Positions 21,467 to 33,738 of a stretch of 64,000 nucleotides of DNA are shown in pieces (within the stretch, counting starts at the first letter, position 1; each line of letters opens with the position of its first letter). A model generated the notes under the pieces. The model was not told where the DNA came from, ran no database searches, and worked only from the letters and a program-made list of their open reading frames with translations. The stretch lies in NCBI GenBank assembly GCA_037951105.1, contig JBAMJV010008201.1, forward strand, positions 1-64,000. The letters are read 5' to 3'. The stretch comes from Echinarachnius parma (taxonomy: Eukaryota; Echinodermata; Echinoidea; Clypeasteroida; Echinarachniidae). Position numbers and translations under genes: made by a program.

Positions 21467-22736
21467 ATGTGCTCGGCTGCGCGACCCGCCGAGCGCGCAA
21501 TTTCTAGTTATCCTAACTGGCTTTTTACCTGACAACAACTGCACCCCCCCCCCCCCCCCAAAAAAAAAGGACCTTGCCTCTCTGATGCCCGAAAAGGATG
21601 TTTTGATTTTGATTTTGCTCGAATATGACTTGAGTTTGCCGAATATGATATGGATTTGCCCAAATATGACATGGTTTTGCCCAAATATGACATGGTTTTG
21701 CCCGAATATGACATGGTATTGCCCATATATGGTCGTTTTCAAAACTGCAGGGGGGCTGCAGCCAGCCCCCCCCCCCCCCCCCCCCCCTATGCCTATATCT
21801 TTTTGTGTCTTCTATGTGTCAATATTTGGCAGTGTCATAGCAACATTGATGTCAAATGAAAATATTTTGTTGGTAATTCTAGATATTTTATTGTAACCTA
21901 CACCCTGACATACCAAAGTTTATGTGTCAGGTTTGTAGATTTGATTTTCAGACCCAATGTCAAAGCTAATTTTTTATTATAGATAATGACAGAGATGATA
22001 GAATTAGAAATATGTTCAAACTTAATTGAAAGAAAATAGAAAAAACTGCAGAGAACTGCTTATCCCCTATAAAAAAAAAACCAATGTAATAATGTTTAAT
22101 TTGATTGAAGCATGAGTATTGGGATCTTGATCAAAGGCAAACTAAAAGCAACGCAACTTAACATTGAACTATCATATCTTGTGTATTCCTTTCCTATTGC
22201 TTTTTGTTATCTATTTTTGAAAAGTATATAATCACCCTCACTATAATGAGTATTGTTATGGCATTATCAAACAGTAAATTGTGCATTCCTTTATTTTTGA
22301 AACTGGAATTTATGACGACATACAAGTTACTATTAAGAATATATCTGCCTGTCGCCTTGTACAATGACTTTGATCTGTTTTATTTCCGTATTATCTCAAA
22401 ACAGACAAGTAATTGTTGTCATTGTTGACAATATATTTGATTGTCTATTTTGTAACAGTAGTTAAAACATAACATGCAAATTCTTTTGCCTAATAATAAA
22501 TCTGCCTGTCAGCCTGCAGCATTAGGTGATTTGGATCTGTTTTTATTTTCTTTCCATTTCAAAACAAATGATCAAATGTTGATAATAGACATTTTTGTCT
22601 CTTGCTCCGATGAATCTGGATTCACTCAAGGTTATTTCCACGCTATTTGACGTTTTATTTTTGTTTTCTGTACAAAGCATGACAATATTGACAGACTGTC
22701 ATTTTGTATGCATTCACGTGTGTTTCCTGTATAGTC
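21467..22736. other. Repeat remnants and gene-less AT-rich DNA
   Basis: About 21,540-21,790 is a CCCGAATATGAC-family repeat bounded by C runs, with four closely spaced CCCRAATATGACATGG phrases. The rest (21,800-22,736) is AT-rich and has a loose internal repeat (ATCTGCCTGTC near 22,345 and 22,500). No gene is supported. Confidence 0.45.
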
Positions 22737-23060
22737 TTAAAGGGACTTAGTAACATTGTCCAAATTCTAAATTACAGGTTTCTGTTTTTTTCAAATTTCC
22801 ATTTCGTTCAAAAGATATTTACGATTGAAGTGTTCAGATATGAAATTTTCTACGGGGTAATTTCATGCCGTGTACAAAGTAAGTACAATGAGTTGGAAAT
22901 ATCACTTTGCATTTTTGCTCATATCTCAGCCAAAAAACATCCAATTAACGTAAAATGTTCACACATTGCTTTGTGGACATATCAGATCACTCCAATACAC
23001 ATTTTATTAATCACTCATCACTTTTGGCACTTGCCAACAAAGTTGCTAGATCCCTTTAAA
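22737..23060. mobile_element. TTAA-flanked MITE (copy 2)
   Basis: TTAA-AGGGACTTAGTAAC at the left and GTTGCTAGATCCCT-TTAA at the right bound a 324-bp copy, with the same orientation and order as 16,440-16,835 but with an internal deletion. Confidence 0.8.
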
Positions 23061-23584
23061 GTGGAGTTAAGTATTTGAAATCGATCAGTAGAAAGGAGAG
23101 AGGGTGGTCATAACCATACTGTTCCATTGTCATTTCAAATAAATTGGCCTTATTCTTTTCATAATAATTATAAAATAATGACATAAAATTAAAACAGAAA
23201 TCTGTCATAAGCTCAAGTACCATTACCCCTTTGTCATGGACTGTATAATTATAATTACTAACCATTATAGTTCTATCCTCTTTTAAAGTACAATGATAAT
23301 AATACAAAACATGAGTGGTCCTTTAAGTTTGACTGACCTTGAAGTTGTATTCAGAAGGACTGCATGATGACTTTCATATTTGTCTTTGTTGTCATTCAAA
23401 ACAATTTCTCTAAACATTTCTCTTTTTGTTGGATGGATACAAAAGGGAAGTGGGGAAAATATAGCTTATTATATAGATCTGTCATAAAAGCAAAGTCAAT
23501 AACGAATTCTGTCAATATCCGCCCTACCGTGTTGTCTAGTCAATGAGCGTCGATTTGAATAGCAACGTTTCACGAGCACCGCCC

Positions 23585-24064
23585 AAACGGACCGTTTATT
23601 TACGTCATTGGTATTAGTGATATGCGCATGCATCAATAGAGATGCTATTATAGTAGAAAACACCCGTCCATAAAGTGTGGAGAAGGGCAGACATGAAATA
23701 GGGAATTTTCTCTCTTTTTTGTTACTGTTTTATTTCCCAAGTGAAATAATAGGGAAAAACACACACCTAGGAATGTGCAGAAAAATGTGTATTGAAATAC
23801 TTTGCAAATGTCAAATATTGCATCAAACGGACCGGTTATTTACGTCATTGGCATTATTGATATGCGCATGCATCAATAGAGATGCTAATAGTAGAAAACA
23901 CCGGTCCATAAAGCATGGAGAAGGACAGATATAAAAATAGGGAATTTTATCTCTTTTTCTCGCACAATATTAATTTTCCCAAGTGAAATAATAGGGGAAA
24001 ACACGCACCTAGAAACGTATAGAAAAATGTGTATTGAAATACTTTGCAAATGTCAAATATTGCA
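23585..24064. repeat. 240-bp tandem duplication with CRE-like site
   Basis: AAACGGACCG starts at 23,585 and 23,825. Both 240-bp units contain TTACGTCA (23,600 and 23,840), ATGCGCATGCATCAATAGAG and a TCCATAAAG-like AT stretch. The two copies are about 90% alike by eye. TTACGTCA is a CREB/ATF-type site by consensus; function is unknown. Confidence 0.8.
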
Positions 24065-24075
24065 TCATTCTTCCA

Positions 24076-24470
24076 TTAAAGGGATCTAGTAACTTTGTTG
24101 ATATGTGCAAAAAGTGATGAATGGTTGATACAATGTATATTGTTGTTATCTAATATGTCTACTTGGTGTTGTGTGAAAATTTCAAGTTAAATGGATGTTA
24201 TATTGCCGAGTATTGAGCAAAAATGCAAAGTGATATCCTCTAACTCATTGAACTCACTATGTACATGGTTTCGATGATCCAATGGATAATTTAACATCTG
24301 AACACTTCAATCGTAAATATTTTTTTAACGAAAGGGAAATTTGAAAAACCAAAACCTGTCCCATGCTTTTATTGTTAATATGAATACAACAAGGTATGAG
24401 GGAACTGCTAGAATTCCAATTGGATTTTGAGGATTTGGACAATGTTACTAAGTCCCTTTTAGAAGAATCA
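24076..24470. mobile_element. TTAA-flanked MITE (copy 3, reversed)
   Basis: TTAA-AGGGATCTAGTAAC at 24,076 and GTTACTAAGTCCCT at about 24,444 bound a copy in the opposite orientation to copies 1 and 2. The right TTAA is mutated to TTTTAG. Confidence 0.75.
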
Positions 24471-24502
24471 TTATCATTTTAGACAGTCAATTATATTTAT
24501 AT

Positions 24503-24700
24503 TACCAGTGGTGTATGGGGTGGTAGGACTGATTTAGGAGGCGCACAAATGATTAGGGAGCACACTCTTATGTACTTCTTTGTTTTTGTTAGGATTTTCA
24601 TTTATGTTTCTTAATCTTTTTGCCAAATTGTCCAGGGGAGGGAGGGGCACGTGCCCCCAATAACCCCATCACCCCACCCCCTCCCCATAGTTGCGCCAAT
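24503..24700. mobile_element. Degenerate CAGTGGCGTAGC-type element
   Basis: CAGTGGTGTATGGGGTGGTAGG at the left, GGGGCACGTGCCCCC in the middle and GTTGCGCCAATG at the right follow the order of the 40,424-40,625 element with many changes. Confidence 0.5.
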
Positions 24701-25547
24701 GTATATGTATCACTTACATTTTAAACTGATATGATTAATTTAAAATCATATTTGAAACATTTCCTGCGCATTCCACAACCCAAATCCACATTCTGTGTAA
24801 TATCATATGTAATAACGATGCTTAGTTTGTCACTAACATAAAAAAATAAATAATAAAGGAATTGTGGAGTTGTGTAGATATAATAGATCCCAAACTCTCA
24901 GGTTTAAGCAGCCCTCCTTCTATGGGAAATGTTTTGATACAATATGAATATATACAGTATAAATATTTTGAAACATTTTCAAAGATACTACAGTATGCAA
25001 TCTTGTTGTATCAACTACCCAAACTTGGCACTCAAATGTTTTTGTTGGGCATTTGTGAAACCTTGTATTGTGATTGTACAAATACATCATTTTCTAGTAC
25101 TGTATTTTGAAATCAAAGTCAATTGGAACATCATATAGTTATTGTATTTGCAAAAGCCTAAATACCATATTTATGTTTGTACCTTTTTATTTGATATTAT
25201 TTTGACCTTGTGTAAAAATTTTCCGCCCAAATTTGGCAGTCAAAGTTAATGGAACCTTGGATTGTGATTTTGTGATTATAGAAATCATAAAAACTGATTG
25301 GAAAATGTCCGTTCACAATCCAGTGAAGCTTGTCATTGGTTTGTTGCCAACAAGTTGTCAAGCTGTCATTTAAATTTCCACACACACAACAATGATATTG
25401 CTGAAATGTGTATAATTGTGTAAATAATTTTTTTTAGAGATGTAAAATTGAAATTGAAATTGAAATATGATATACAATGATCATGAAAATGGATAAATGT
25501 AAATTCTTTTCATAAATTTGTGATTTGGCCAAATATGATTCACTTCT
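24701..25547. other. Gene-less AT-rich stretch
   Basis: There is a loose internal duplication (TACCCAAACTTGGCA near 25,015 and CGCCCAAATTTGGCAG near 25,225, each followed by CCTTGnATTGTGATT). The two overlapping frames at 24,862-25,138 show no protein features. Confidence 0.4.
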
Positions 25548-25850
25548 GCTAACTCCTTAGTTAAAGTTAGAGTCCTTCCCGTGCCAATGTTGGCACATAA
25601 GGCGGCGCCTATCTCCGATTCATTAGCCCTAGGCCACACGTCTACTAAATGTAGCGAAAGCTACAGAAGGGGGCCAGTCCTCTGGTAACTTGTGTGATTA
25701 ACTTTCCCTTCTCCATTCTATAAATGCCGAGTGCCTGGCTAGAAGGCAGAGGGTACCATTTTTAAAGTCTTTGGTATGACCCGGTCTGGGTTCGAACCCG
25801 GGACCTCCCGTGCATGAGGCGAACACTCTAAGCTCTGCTAACTCCTAACT
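25548..25850 (-). mobile_element. tRNA-derived SINE, minus orientation
   Basis: On the minus strand a tRNA-like head (TTAGAGTGTTCGCCTCATGC, then a B-box GGGTTCGAACCC at about 25,790-25,801) is followed by a body ending near AGTTAAAGT. It pairs in inverted orientation with the copy at 26,812-27,100. A and B boxes are the internal Pol III promoter of tRNA-type SINEs. Confidence 0.8.
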
Positions 25851-25951
25851 ATCAACAAATAATATGGTATGAAGGAAACCTCTTTTTTACCCATAAGAAT
25901 AGTGTTACAAAACAGGAAGAATTAATTAGATGAAAAGTTAGTTAAGACAGA

Positions 25952-26693
25952 GACAATGGGCCGTATGCATGAAAACAAGCAATTGCTTGTGCTAGCCTTT
26001 TGCTTGAATCGGTATGCACACAAACAAGCAATTGCTTGCAAGCAAAAGCTTTTGCTTACAAGCACAAGCAATTGCTTACTGCTCGTAAGCAATTGCTTAC
26101 CAAACAAGCAATTGCTTAAAACCATATGCATAAAACGAACCTTTTACTTGTCTAGATAAGCAATTGCTTGCGTTTTTTCAAGCACCTCCAGACCAGCTTG
26201 AGCTCTTGCTTACTAAGGACATTCGCGTTTTAGAATCAAATTTTCATACCGTTTCAGGATGATTTAGAACTCCTGGTTCCAGAGGTTATGTTGTGATTAC
26301 CTATTTAATCAAATGGCTGTTATTTTAGACATTTATATCCATGTAGGCAATTTTGTTCATGATTTGAAAATATTTGCGTAAGAAAAATACTGTTGCCAGG
26401 TCGGGCACGACCAGGGAAAGCTGCTCTGCAAGGGACTACACGACGTTTGCATACACTACGAATCCCCTTTGTTGTCATGCAGTGCGATGTTCGCACAACC
26501 GTAACGATGCTTTGTTAAACACGTAAGCAATTGCTTAGGCAGTGTAAGCAAAAGGTTTCAGCACAAGCAAAAGCTTATGCATACGAAATTAAGCAATTGC
26601 TTGAACTTGATCTTTTGCTTGACAAGCTCTTGCTTGTGCTTGAAGCAATTGCTTATAAGCAATTGCTACGTTTTATGCATACGGCCCATTGTC
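25952..26693. mobile_element. Foldback element with AAGCAATTGCTT palindromes
   Basis: GACAATGGGCCGTATGCAT at 25,952-25,970 is perfectly mirrored at 26,675-26,693. Nine exact copies of the 12-bp palindrome AAGCAATTGCTT lie in the arms, starting at 25,977, 26,026, 26,066, 26,087, 26,106, 26,158, 26,525, 26,591 and 26,643, plus an 11/12 copy at 26,657. A spacer of about 310 bp without the motif separates the arms. Variants such as AAGCAAAAGCTTTTGCTT are also present. A fragment with the same end lies at about 52,942-52,975. It has no coding capacity. Confidence 0.8.
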
Positions 26694-26811
26694 CACAACT
26701 TGCCAATTTAGTTTTATTTTGGTTTGCATTATTTTTTTGTTTTTATTTGAAAGAATAAATAGTTGTATATATATAACTAGCTCTCTTTTATCCTCAGTAC
26801 CTTAAATACCT

Positions 26812-27098
26812 TTAACCAAGCATGGGGTGTAGCGGTTAGTGTCCACCTCATGCACGGGAGGTCCTGGGATCAAACCCAGTCCAGGTCATACCAAAGACTT
26901 TAAAAATGGTACCTTCTGTCTTCTAGACAGGCATTCAGCATTTATAGAATGGAGAAGGGAAAGTTAATCCCACGAGTTACCAGAGGACTGGCCCCCTTCT
27001 GTAGCTTTTGCTACATTTAGTAGACGTGTGGCCTAGGGCTAATGAATTGGCCTTATGTGCCAAAATAGGCATGGGAAAGACTTTAACTTTAACTAACC
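26812..27098 (+). mobile_element. tRNA-derived SINE, plus orientation
   Basis: The head GGTGTAGCGGTTAGTGTCC (A-box region), CCTCATGCACGGGAGGTC and a degraded B-box GGGATCAAACCC are followed by the same body as the 25,548-25,850 copy, ending GACTTTAACTTTAACTAA. The B-box has one change from the other copy. Confidence 0.8.
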
Positions 27099-27721
27099 TT
27101 AAAGGTAGTGTTGAGTATTGGTATTTCCCGAAGTGCCCCCCGATATTTTTTTGTGAGATAATGAAAAACTGACTGTCAAATTCGAAAGAACATACAATTT
27201 TAATGACAGAATAAACTTTATTTGATCAAAATTGGTTCAGAAACGGCCGAAATATCCATAAATATATTTGTATTCAAAATAGTTCACACCGGACATCACC
27301 GGGCGATATTTAGACTTTTTAGAAACATTTTTTAAAATGCTCGAAGACTACTTTGAAAAAAATCTGAATAGGTTTTTAGCTCATCCGGCCCGAAGGGCCC
27401 GATGAGCTTATGCCATGCCGTGGCGTCCGTCGTCCGTCCTTCCGTCCTTCCGTCCTTCCCGATTTTGATTTGGTTTGCTTTATCTAGTAGAGCTAACTTT
27501 GGTACACTAAACTTCTACACAGAATTTTGAAATTTTTCTCCATTAATTAATTATGGTAATTTATGTAAATTTATTCCAAAAATCACAAAAAATGCTTCTT
27601 CTCCTTCATTTCTCGACCGATTTTGATTTGGTTTGCTTTATCTGGTAGAGCTAACTTTGGTACACTAAACTTCTACACAGAATTTTGAAATTTTTCTCCA
27701 TGAATTAATTATGGTAATTTT

Positions 27722-27752
<31 letters not shown>

Positions 27753-27765
27753 TTCATTTATTTTT

Positions 27766-27797
<32 letters not shown>

Positions 27798-28481
27798 TTT
27801 TTTATTTATTTATTTTTTTATTTATTTATTTTTTATTTATTTTTTTTATTATTTTTTTTATTTTTTTTATTTTTTTGTCTTCCCATGTCCCTTTTGGGGC
27901 GTCAAATCTATATTTTTTTCACTCTATTTTTTTTTGTATTAATTTTTATGTCCCTTCCAGGGCATCACATTTTTATTTTTTGACCAGTTGAAAAGTGTAC
28001 CACATGAAATTTGCGATATTTGATGTTGCGAGATGCCGGATGAGCGCTACGTCATTGACGTTCTGGTTTAAAAAGTCGTTGATGATATCTCTATTGAATC
28101 ATTATTTTAACAAACATTAAATGCACAATTTTGAATGAAAAAAGGCTAAAACCAATGATTTTTTTTTTAAATAGCGCCCTCTTGAGTTGTAACAGCTCTT
28201 TTTGAATGATAACAGGGGTATTACTTTATCGTTCGTAATTGTGTATACTTTTCGAGCATGGTGAAGTAATAACTATTACTTTGTACCGTAATGGTGCAGG
28301 TTTTGGTTACTAAAGTTAAGTTTGACCAATGACAATGACAATGACAATGAATTTTATTTCTTATACGGCCCCTCATGGGGGCATGGAAGAAATACAAACA
28401 TCAAATACTGTAAAACTAAAACATCATAAATGGCAATAATTGACAAAACATGAAAATACCAATACTCATCTATCCCTTTAA
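27099..28481. mobile_element. TTAA-flanked element, interrupted (copy A)
   Basis: TTAA-AGGTAGTGTTGAGTATTGG at 27,099 is mirrored by CCAATACTCATCTATCCCT-TTAA ending at 28,481. The inner sequence matches 31,785-32,195 on both sides of a large interruption (27,379-28,045). A second short insertion at about 28,327-28,452 starts (TGACAA)n TTTTATTTCTTATACGGCCC, which reads as a minus-strand retroelement tail. The original element was therefore about 550-600 bp. Confidence 0.7.
27379..28045. mobile_element. Nested element, GCTCATCCGGC ends, GTCCGTC motif
   Basis: GCTCATCCGGC at 27,379-27,389 is mirrored by GCCGGATGAGC at 28,035-28,045. The left end also folds on itself (CTCATC-GGCCC-GAA-GGGCC-GATGAG). 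A GGCGTCCGTCGTCCGTCCTT run and two copies of GATTTGGTTTGCTTTATCTRG follow. A TTTA-rich microsatellite (27,720-27,880) fills the centre; the poly-Phe/Leu/Tyr frame through it is not a gene. Confidence 0.65.
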
Positions 28482-29480
28482 CTAGTAGTTATTCATCTAC
28501 AAAATGCAAGCATAGAATGTTTGTTTTGTATCAGTCTAATTTTAATTCATACACATGCCTCAATTCATTACATGAATGTACCTACAAATGACATTTAAAC
28601 GTTCATTTCAATGAACTCTCCAACTGTGATTATTATTTCCAACTGTTATCATACAAAAACAAAGAGACTTCAAACAGAGACTAACAATCATACACAGTAT
28701 CCGTAACGTGACCCTTACTACACTAACCCTTGCCCAGGTAGCTATCAACAAATATAAATGGTATGTGACAAACCTTACTACTCATTGATTGCAAATACAG
28801 ATTAGGCGTGTATTGTTCAGTGTTTAGTCTATGATTTATATCTCAAATGGCATTCTTTGCATGTGATGAGCTTGCCAGTTTTCTTCTTCCTTACTTCTGT
28901 ATTCTATTATATTTGTTTTCATATTCTACTAATTTCTTTTTCATATAATTGAAGATTTTCCTCTTTTTTCCCATGATATTGACATTTATGAATTCCTTGC
29001 CCATGTAATATATCTTATCACTTTTTTAATTACTTACTTTCATTTTATTGACATTTTCATTGAAATAATTATGCTCATTAAAGTTGGACAATGATACTGC
29101 AAGAAGTAATTCCTTTGTCATCAATGCAAAACATTGTTTCAAATGTCACCTGACTAAAACGACCCATGACCCCATCCTACTTCCAAATATGGTCTACAGT
29201 ATTCAAAATCAGCCAAGCATTTGTAATCTACAGATAATGAAGATCATTCAATGTATACTCAACACAAAGGAACGGTTAGTCTACTGTTTAAGTAGAAACC
29301 AATAGAGATGTCACGTCTCTTACACAATTGTTGCTTTGTATACCAATTTAGGCACAAACAATATTGACTATATCTATTGATCCAATAATATTTTAGCAAT
29401 TTTTAGTGAAGACTAAAATAAAAAGTTGTCTGCTGTTTATAAAAGAAACAGCCTTATGTTTCCTCTTGTTGTTTTCAAAT
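28482..29480. other. Gene-less AT-rich stretch
   Basis: I see no repeat partner or domain. The 73-codon plus frame at 29,084-29,305 has no motif, and the surrounding composition is uniform, so I do not call it. Confidence 0.4.
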
Positions 29481-29989
29481 TAATGCCCCCCCCCCCCCCC
29501 GCCATCATTAACCAAACATATTGTTTTATTAAATTGAATAATACAATACAAAGTTGACTTTTAAAAAATATATTTAGACTATTGTCCTATCACACTATTC
29601 ATGTCAATTATTGAATAATAAAGAGAAGAATGAATACAAAGAAAAGAATCATAATGATTAACCAGAAACTGTTTACCGTGTGATAATTATGTGGAATCTT
29701 TGAGGGGGTAGAGTGACTCAGCCCGTATGCATGTGGCCAACGTCACGTCACTTCACGTGGATAGGTGGAAGTGGTGAGGTGATGTGGTCGCCAAATCAGA
29801 GAAACAAATAATCATGCACTTTTGTGGTATCAGGGGCATAGATTGGGGGGCAGGGGCTAAGTGTGCCCCCCCCCCCCAAAAAAAAATAAATAAATAAAAA
29901 AAAAAAAATAATAATAATAATAATAATAATAATAATTTTAAAAAAAATAATAATAATAATAAAATTAAATTAAAAAATAAATAAATACA
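29481..29989. repeat. C tracts and AAT-rich simple sequence
   Basis: A C run lies at about 29,487-29,500. A GGGGCATAGATTGGGGGGCA phrase with a C run lies at 29,830-29,877. An A/AAT run at 29,878-29,985 follows and leads into the next MITE. The minus-strand poly-Leu/Phe frame is a simple-repeat translation. Confidence 0.7.
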
Positions 29990-30156
29990 TACAGTTAAAT
30001 CTGTCTTAGTGGTCACCTGCCTGCAGTGGCCACCAATGTGATCTCCTGCTAAGAATATTAATGTTATATGGAACCTGTCTATATTGAGGTCACCTGTCTA
30101 CAGTGGCCACTTATCTTGCTTCCTCTAGGTGGTCACTATACACAGGTTTGTCTGTA
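29990..30156. mobile_element. Tc1/mariner-like MITE, TACAGTCAAACCTG family
   Basis: It starts TACAGTTAAATCTGTC and ends ACAGGTTTGTCTGTA, with TA at both borders, and the interior shows TACAGTGGCCACTTATCTTG. At 167 bp it is the shortest copy in the window. Confidence 0.75.
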
Positions 30157-30679
30157 CATATATTTTATTATAAGTGCCCCCTTAGACTTAGTAGCCCGCA
30201 AGAAAAATCATTGTCTTTATGGGCCCTCTTGCACTAACTCCTACCACACAAGAAAAAAGTAGCGGTTCCCTTCGTAAAGATACAAGGCCCCGTCCAGTGC
30301 CCCTCCCCCTTCCTGACCCCCGAAAAGATCATTCATAATTACGCTACAATGTTACTATGTGGTATTATATTTATCCTCTACAGTAGTCATATTGATATTT
30401 CACCTTTCTTTCTATTCTGGGTTGAAACTAGGGCGGGGTCTGTTTACCAGAAAACCAGACTAGAACCACCCACATGCTACTGGGGCTAACAATGGGTGAC
30501 TAGTCTCTTCTTGCAGTCTCGGTCAACTTATGAATCACCAAATGTGAATCAATGATTATTGAAATGATGAATGTATGGGCCATGTATATATGTGTATGTG
30601 TGTATGATTTATTTTTATAGACTTGTGAGCATATTAAAACCATATCAAAAGAGATGATTTGTTGAGAATACATTAGGTC

Positions 30680-31060
30680 TGCCCCCTATTATTTGTGTGC
30701 ACCCCTCCCCCGGGTGGGTCACTCCCAACATGACTGGCTACACACCCGCGTCCATAAAAAAGCGTTGAAAGAGTATCATTTTCAACTATACCGCGCAGTC
30801 TATATTTTCCTTAAAAAGGGGTGGTTTTCAGCACTCATTAGAAAAAAAACCCAAAAGGGTACCTTTTCAGGTGCACAAGTTTCCAGCTATACGGCGTCGT
30901 CAACGTTTTCCTTTAAAAAAGGGTACTTTTTCAGTTGTACAAGTTTTCGACATTAGGGTCCATTTCAGAGGACACGGTGGGTAGCACTTTTGTATGGGAC
31001 TGACCCCCCCCCCCCCTCGGCCCCCTCCCCAATCATTCTGACCATGCTACGCCACTTGCC
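30680..31060. mobile_element. Degenerate relative of the 44.5-kb foldback
   Basis: CCCGGGTGGGTCACTCCCAA, then GGCTACACACCCGCGTCCAT followed by AAAAAAGCGTTGAAAGAGTA and several AAAAAGGGTAC phrases parallel the left part of the element at 44,521-44,923. A right-end CAGTGGCGTAGC-type remnant (CATGCTACGCCACTTGC) follows at 31,045-31,061 beside a C run. Confidence 0.5.
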
Positions 31061-31784
31061 CTGGTGAATAGAAATTCTTACAAATTGACAACCATGAACC
31101 ATTACCGTTTTAGTTAATAGGTCTGCTAAGAAAGACTAGGCAACTTGTCTATATTATCACCTTTATTGGCCTACTACAAGTACTAATAACAAACAAAGGC
31201 TGTGTGAATCAGGCAGGAACTATTTTTGCTTTGTTGTATCATTGTCTGACTAAATCATTCTCACGTTACTAATAAGATTACTAATAGCAATTTTTGCCAC
31301 GTTGCTCAACTAGTAGTTAGTTTCGATAAAGCTCAGTGCTAAATTTAAGGATTATACTTGCTTATCCACAATAATGAACTTTCCAGCAACGTTGCAAAGC
31401 TATTATTTTGACATAGATTGAAATGGGGTCTGCGTTTGTAGACCAACTACAGGGCAATAGTCATGATAGTACAGACAATGAACTTACAACCCCAATTGCT
31501 TTAAACACAGGCTTGGGGCTTTGTTTGGGTGCGCTGGTAGTAGTAGTAGTAGGAGGATGAAAGTTAGTCTAACCAACAGACGTTTTTATGTTTTTGCAAT
31601 CGTTAACCTGTCAAATCCTACATTTTGGAATAACGCTAGCTATTTGCAGTCAAGGGATCTGATATATTTTGTTTGGTTGCTTGATTTTTCTTTTGTTTGT
31701 TTACTACTGTTCTTGAAGCTTTTGGTTTGCTGTAATTGGTAGTAGTAGCTTTGTTATAAGTTATTTTAGTACCGTTATTTGGTT
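31061..31784. other. Gene-less stretch
   Basis: AT-rich sequence with a small GTAGTAGTAGTAG run near 31,536. No coding frame or repeat partner is supported. Confidence 0.4.
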
Positions 31785-32195
31785 AGTTACTAAACGGCTG
31801 AAATATCAATAAATATATCCGATCGTAATCAATCTGGGGCCCAAATTTATTCGATGAATTAAAATTTTTAAAATGTAATAAATGCTTCCACTATTTCAAA
31901 AATTGTCAAAAGAGGGTTTTAAATAGCTGTTGATGATCTCTCTATTTAGTCATTATTTCAACAAAACATCACATGCATAATTTTGTATGAAAAATGGTTG
32001 AAACCAATGCTCTTTTAGAGAGCTCCCTCTTGTGTTTGAATGGCTCTTTTTGAATGATAACAGGCTTTTTACTTAGTCGTTTGTAATTTTCTATACCTTT
32101 CGAGCATGGTGGAGTTATAAGTATTAGTTTGTAATGTTATTGTGCAGGTTTGGTTACTAAAGCTCAGCCTTACCAAAACTGTACTACCCCTTTAA
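31785..32195. mobile_element. TTAA-family element, 5'-truncated (copy B)
   Basis: ACGGCTGAAATATCAATAAATATA, CTCTTTTTGAATGATAACAGG, TTTCGAGCATGGTGGAG and TGCAGGTTTGGTTACTAAAG match copy A (27,099-28,481) in the same order without the two later insertions. The right end CTACCCCTTTAA is present; the left TIR is lost. Confidence 0.75.
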
Positions 32196-33310
32196 TAACT
32201 GTTTTTATTAACATCTGGTGGCCTTGGTTTGGGACAAGGACTATTGTTAATGTTAGCATTTCATGTTTTGTGCTGGACGTGTTACATTTCTCATGTAGCA
32301 TAGGATTGTTTTTCTTTTTGGATATAATAATGAAAATACCATGGCTCATTTAATAGCACCTCATATTATAGGCCTAGGCTATATGATATACCAGTGATAT
32401 TGTCACTGCTTTTATTGTGTATGTCACCTGATGTAGGTAGGGCAAGGGCTCTTCATTTGATAATTTAAGAATTATTGTGCTAGAGGGTGTCATTTTCAGC
32501 CTATTAATATTTTTTTTTTTGGTGTCAAATGAAAATACCATAGTTCATCTCCAAGCTTTATGAAGGCCTATCTATACCAGTAACAATGTCACTTAAATGC
32601 TTTTGTTTACATCTGGTCGCCTGGTTTAGGGCAAGGGCTATCGCGTTAAAAAATTTAAGCATTTCATGTTTTATGATGGAGGGGTAACGATACATTTTCA
32701 GCCTAGTAACATGAATCAATCGAAAATACCAAAGGCCTACATATACCAGTAATAATTGTCACTGCTTTTTATTGTGTATGTCACCTGATGTAGATAGGGC
32801 AAGGGCTATTACATTTGACTATTACTTTTTTAGCATTTCATGTTTTTTCCTGGAGGTGTTACATTTTCAGCCTTGTCATAATTATTTTCTTTTGGTGTCA
32901 AATGACAATACCATAGTTCATCTCCTAGCTTTATGAAGGCCTATACCAGTAACATGCTTTTGTTTACATCTGGTCGCCTGGTTTAGAGCAAGGGCTATCG
33001 CATTAAATAATTTAAGCATTTCATGTTTTATGATGGAGGGTTACATTTTCAGCATAGTAACATGTTTCTTTTTGGATCAAGTGAAAATACCATGAAGGCC
33101 TATATATATACCAGTAATAATTGTCACTGTTTTGATTGTGTATGTCACCAGAATGGCGGTAGGGCAAGGGCTATTACATTTGATAATTTGATAATTTCAT
33201 GTTTTGTGCAGGTGTGGTTACTTTTTCAGGCTAGTAATATTTTCCTTTGTCTCAAATAAAAAATTACCAAAGTTTGGCCTGGAGGTTTATGTGGGCCTAT
33301 GTATACCAGT
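32196..33310. repeat. Diverged tandem array, ~185-bp unit, six copies
   Basis: Units share ATACCAGTAATAATTGTCACTG, TGTATGTCACCTGATGTAGG, GGGCAAGGGCTATT, GCATTTCATGTTTT, TTACATTTTCAGCC and AAATGAAAATACCA. Starts are near 32,200, 32,392, 32,578, 32,746, 32,948 and 33,109. Units alternate between two subtypes (TCACCTGATGTAG and CATCTGGTCGCCTGG), which suggests that pairs were duplicated together. Confidence 0.85.
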
Positions 33311-33738
33311 AGAAAGTGGCACTGTCTTTATCATATCCTGTCTTACTGAAAAGTTGCTGGGAAATAAAATTAAAAAAAGTAAGTGATCAAGTCTATTGCT
33401 CTATTATTATTGTTTGTTGTATATTTGAAGAGGATATCAATTTACCAGACAGGTCAAACTGCTTTTTCATGCAAATCAATCTATTTCCCTTGGTTCAAAT
33501 TAAAACGCATATATTGTTGATGCAGCTTCTTATTAGGTAGCCCTTATTCTACTTCAAGGGACCATTGTCTATCATGCTGGTCTCAGCGTTTATTTTCATT
33601 TGACCTTGATGAAATAAGATCTTTAGAAGTTATTTTATATAGAAAAATTCATTTCATTTATCATATTAACAACTTTGTGTTTTTGTTGTCAATACTTTGA
33701 TAACTAAAAATTAAAATGATGTCAATGAAATGAATCGT

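Noticed and set aside
27711..27983. Hydrophobic 90-codon frame that looks like membrane segments
   Set aside because: It is the TTTA microsatellite inside a nested element.
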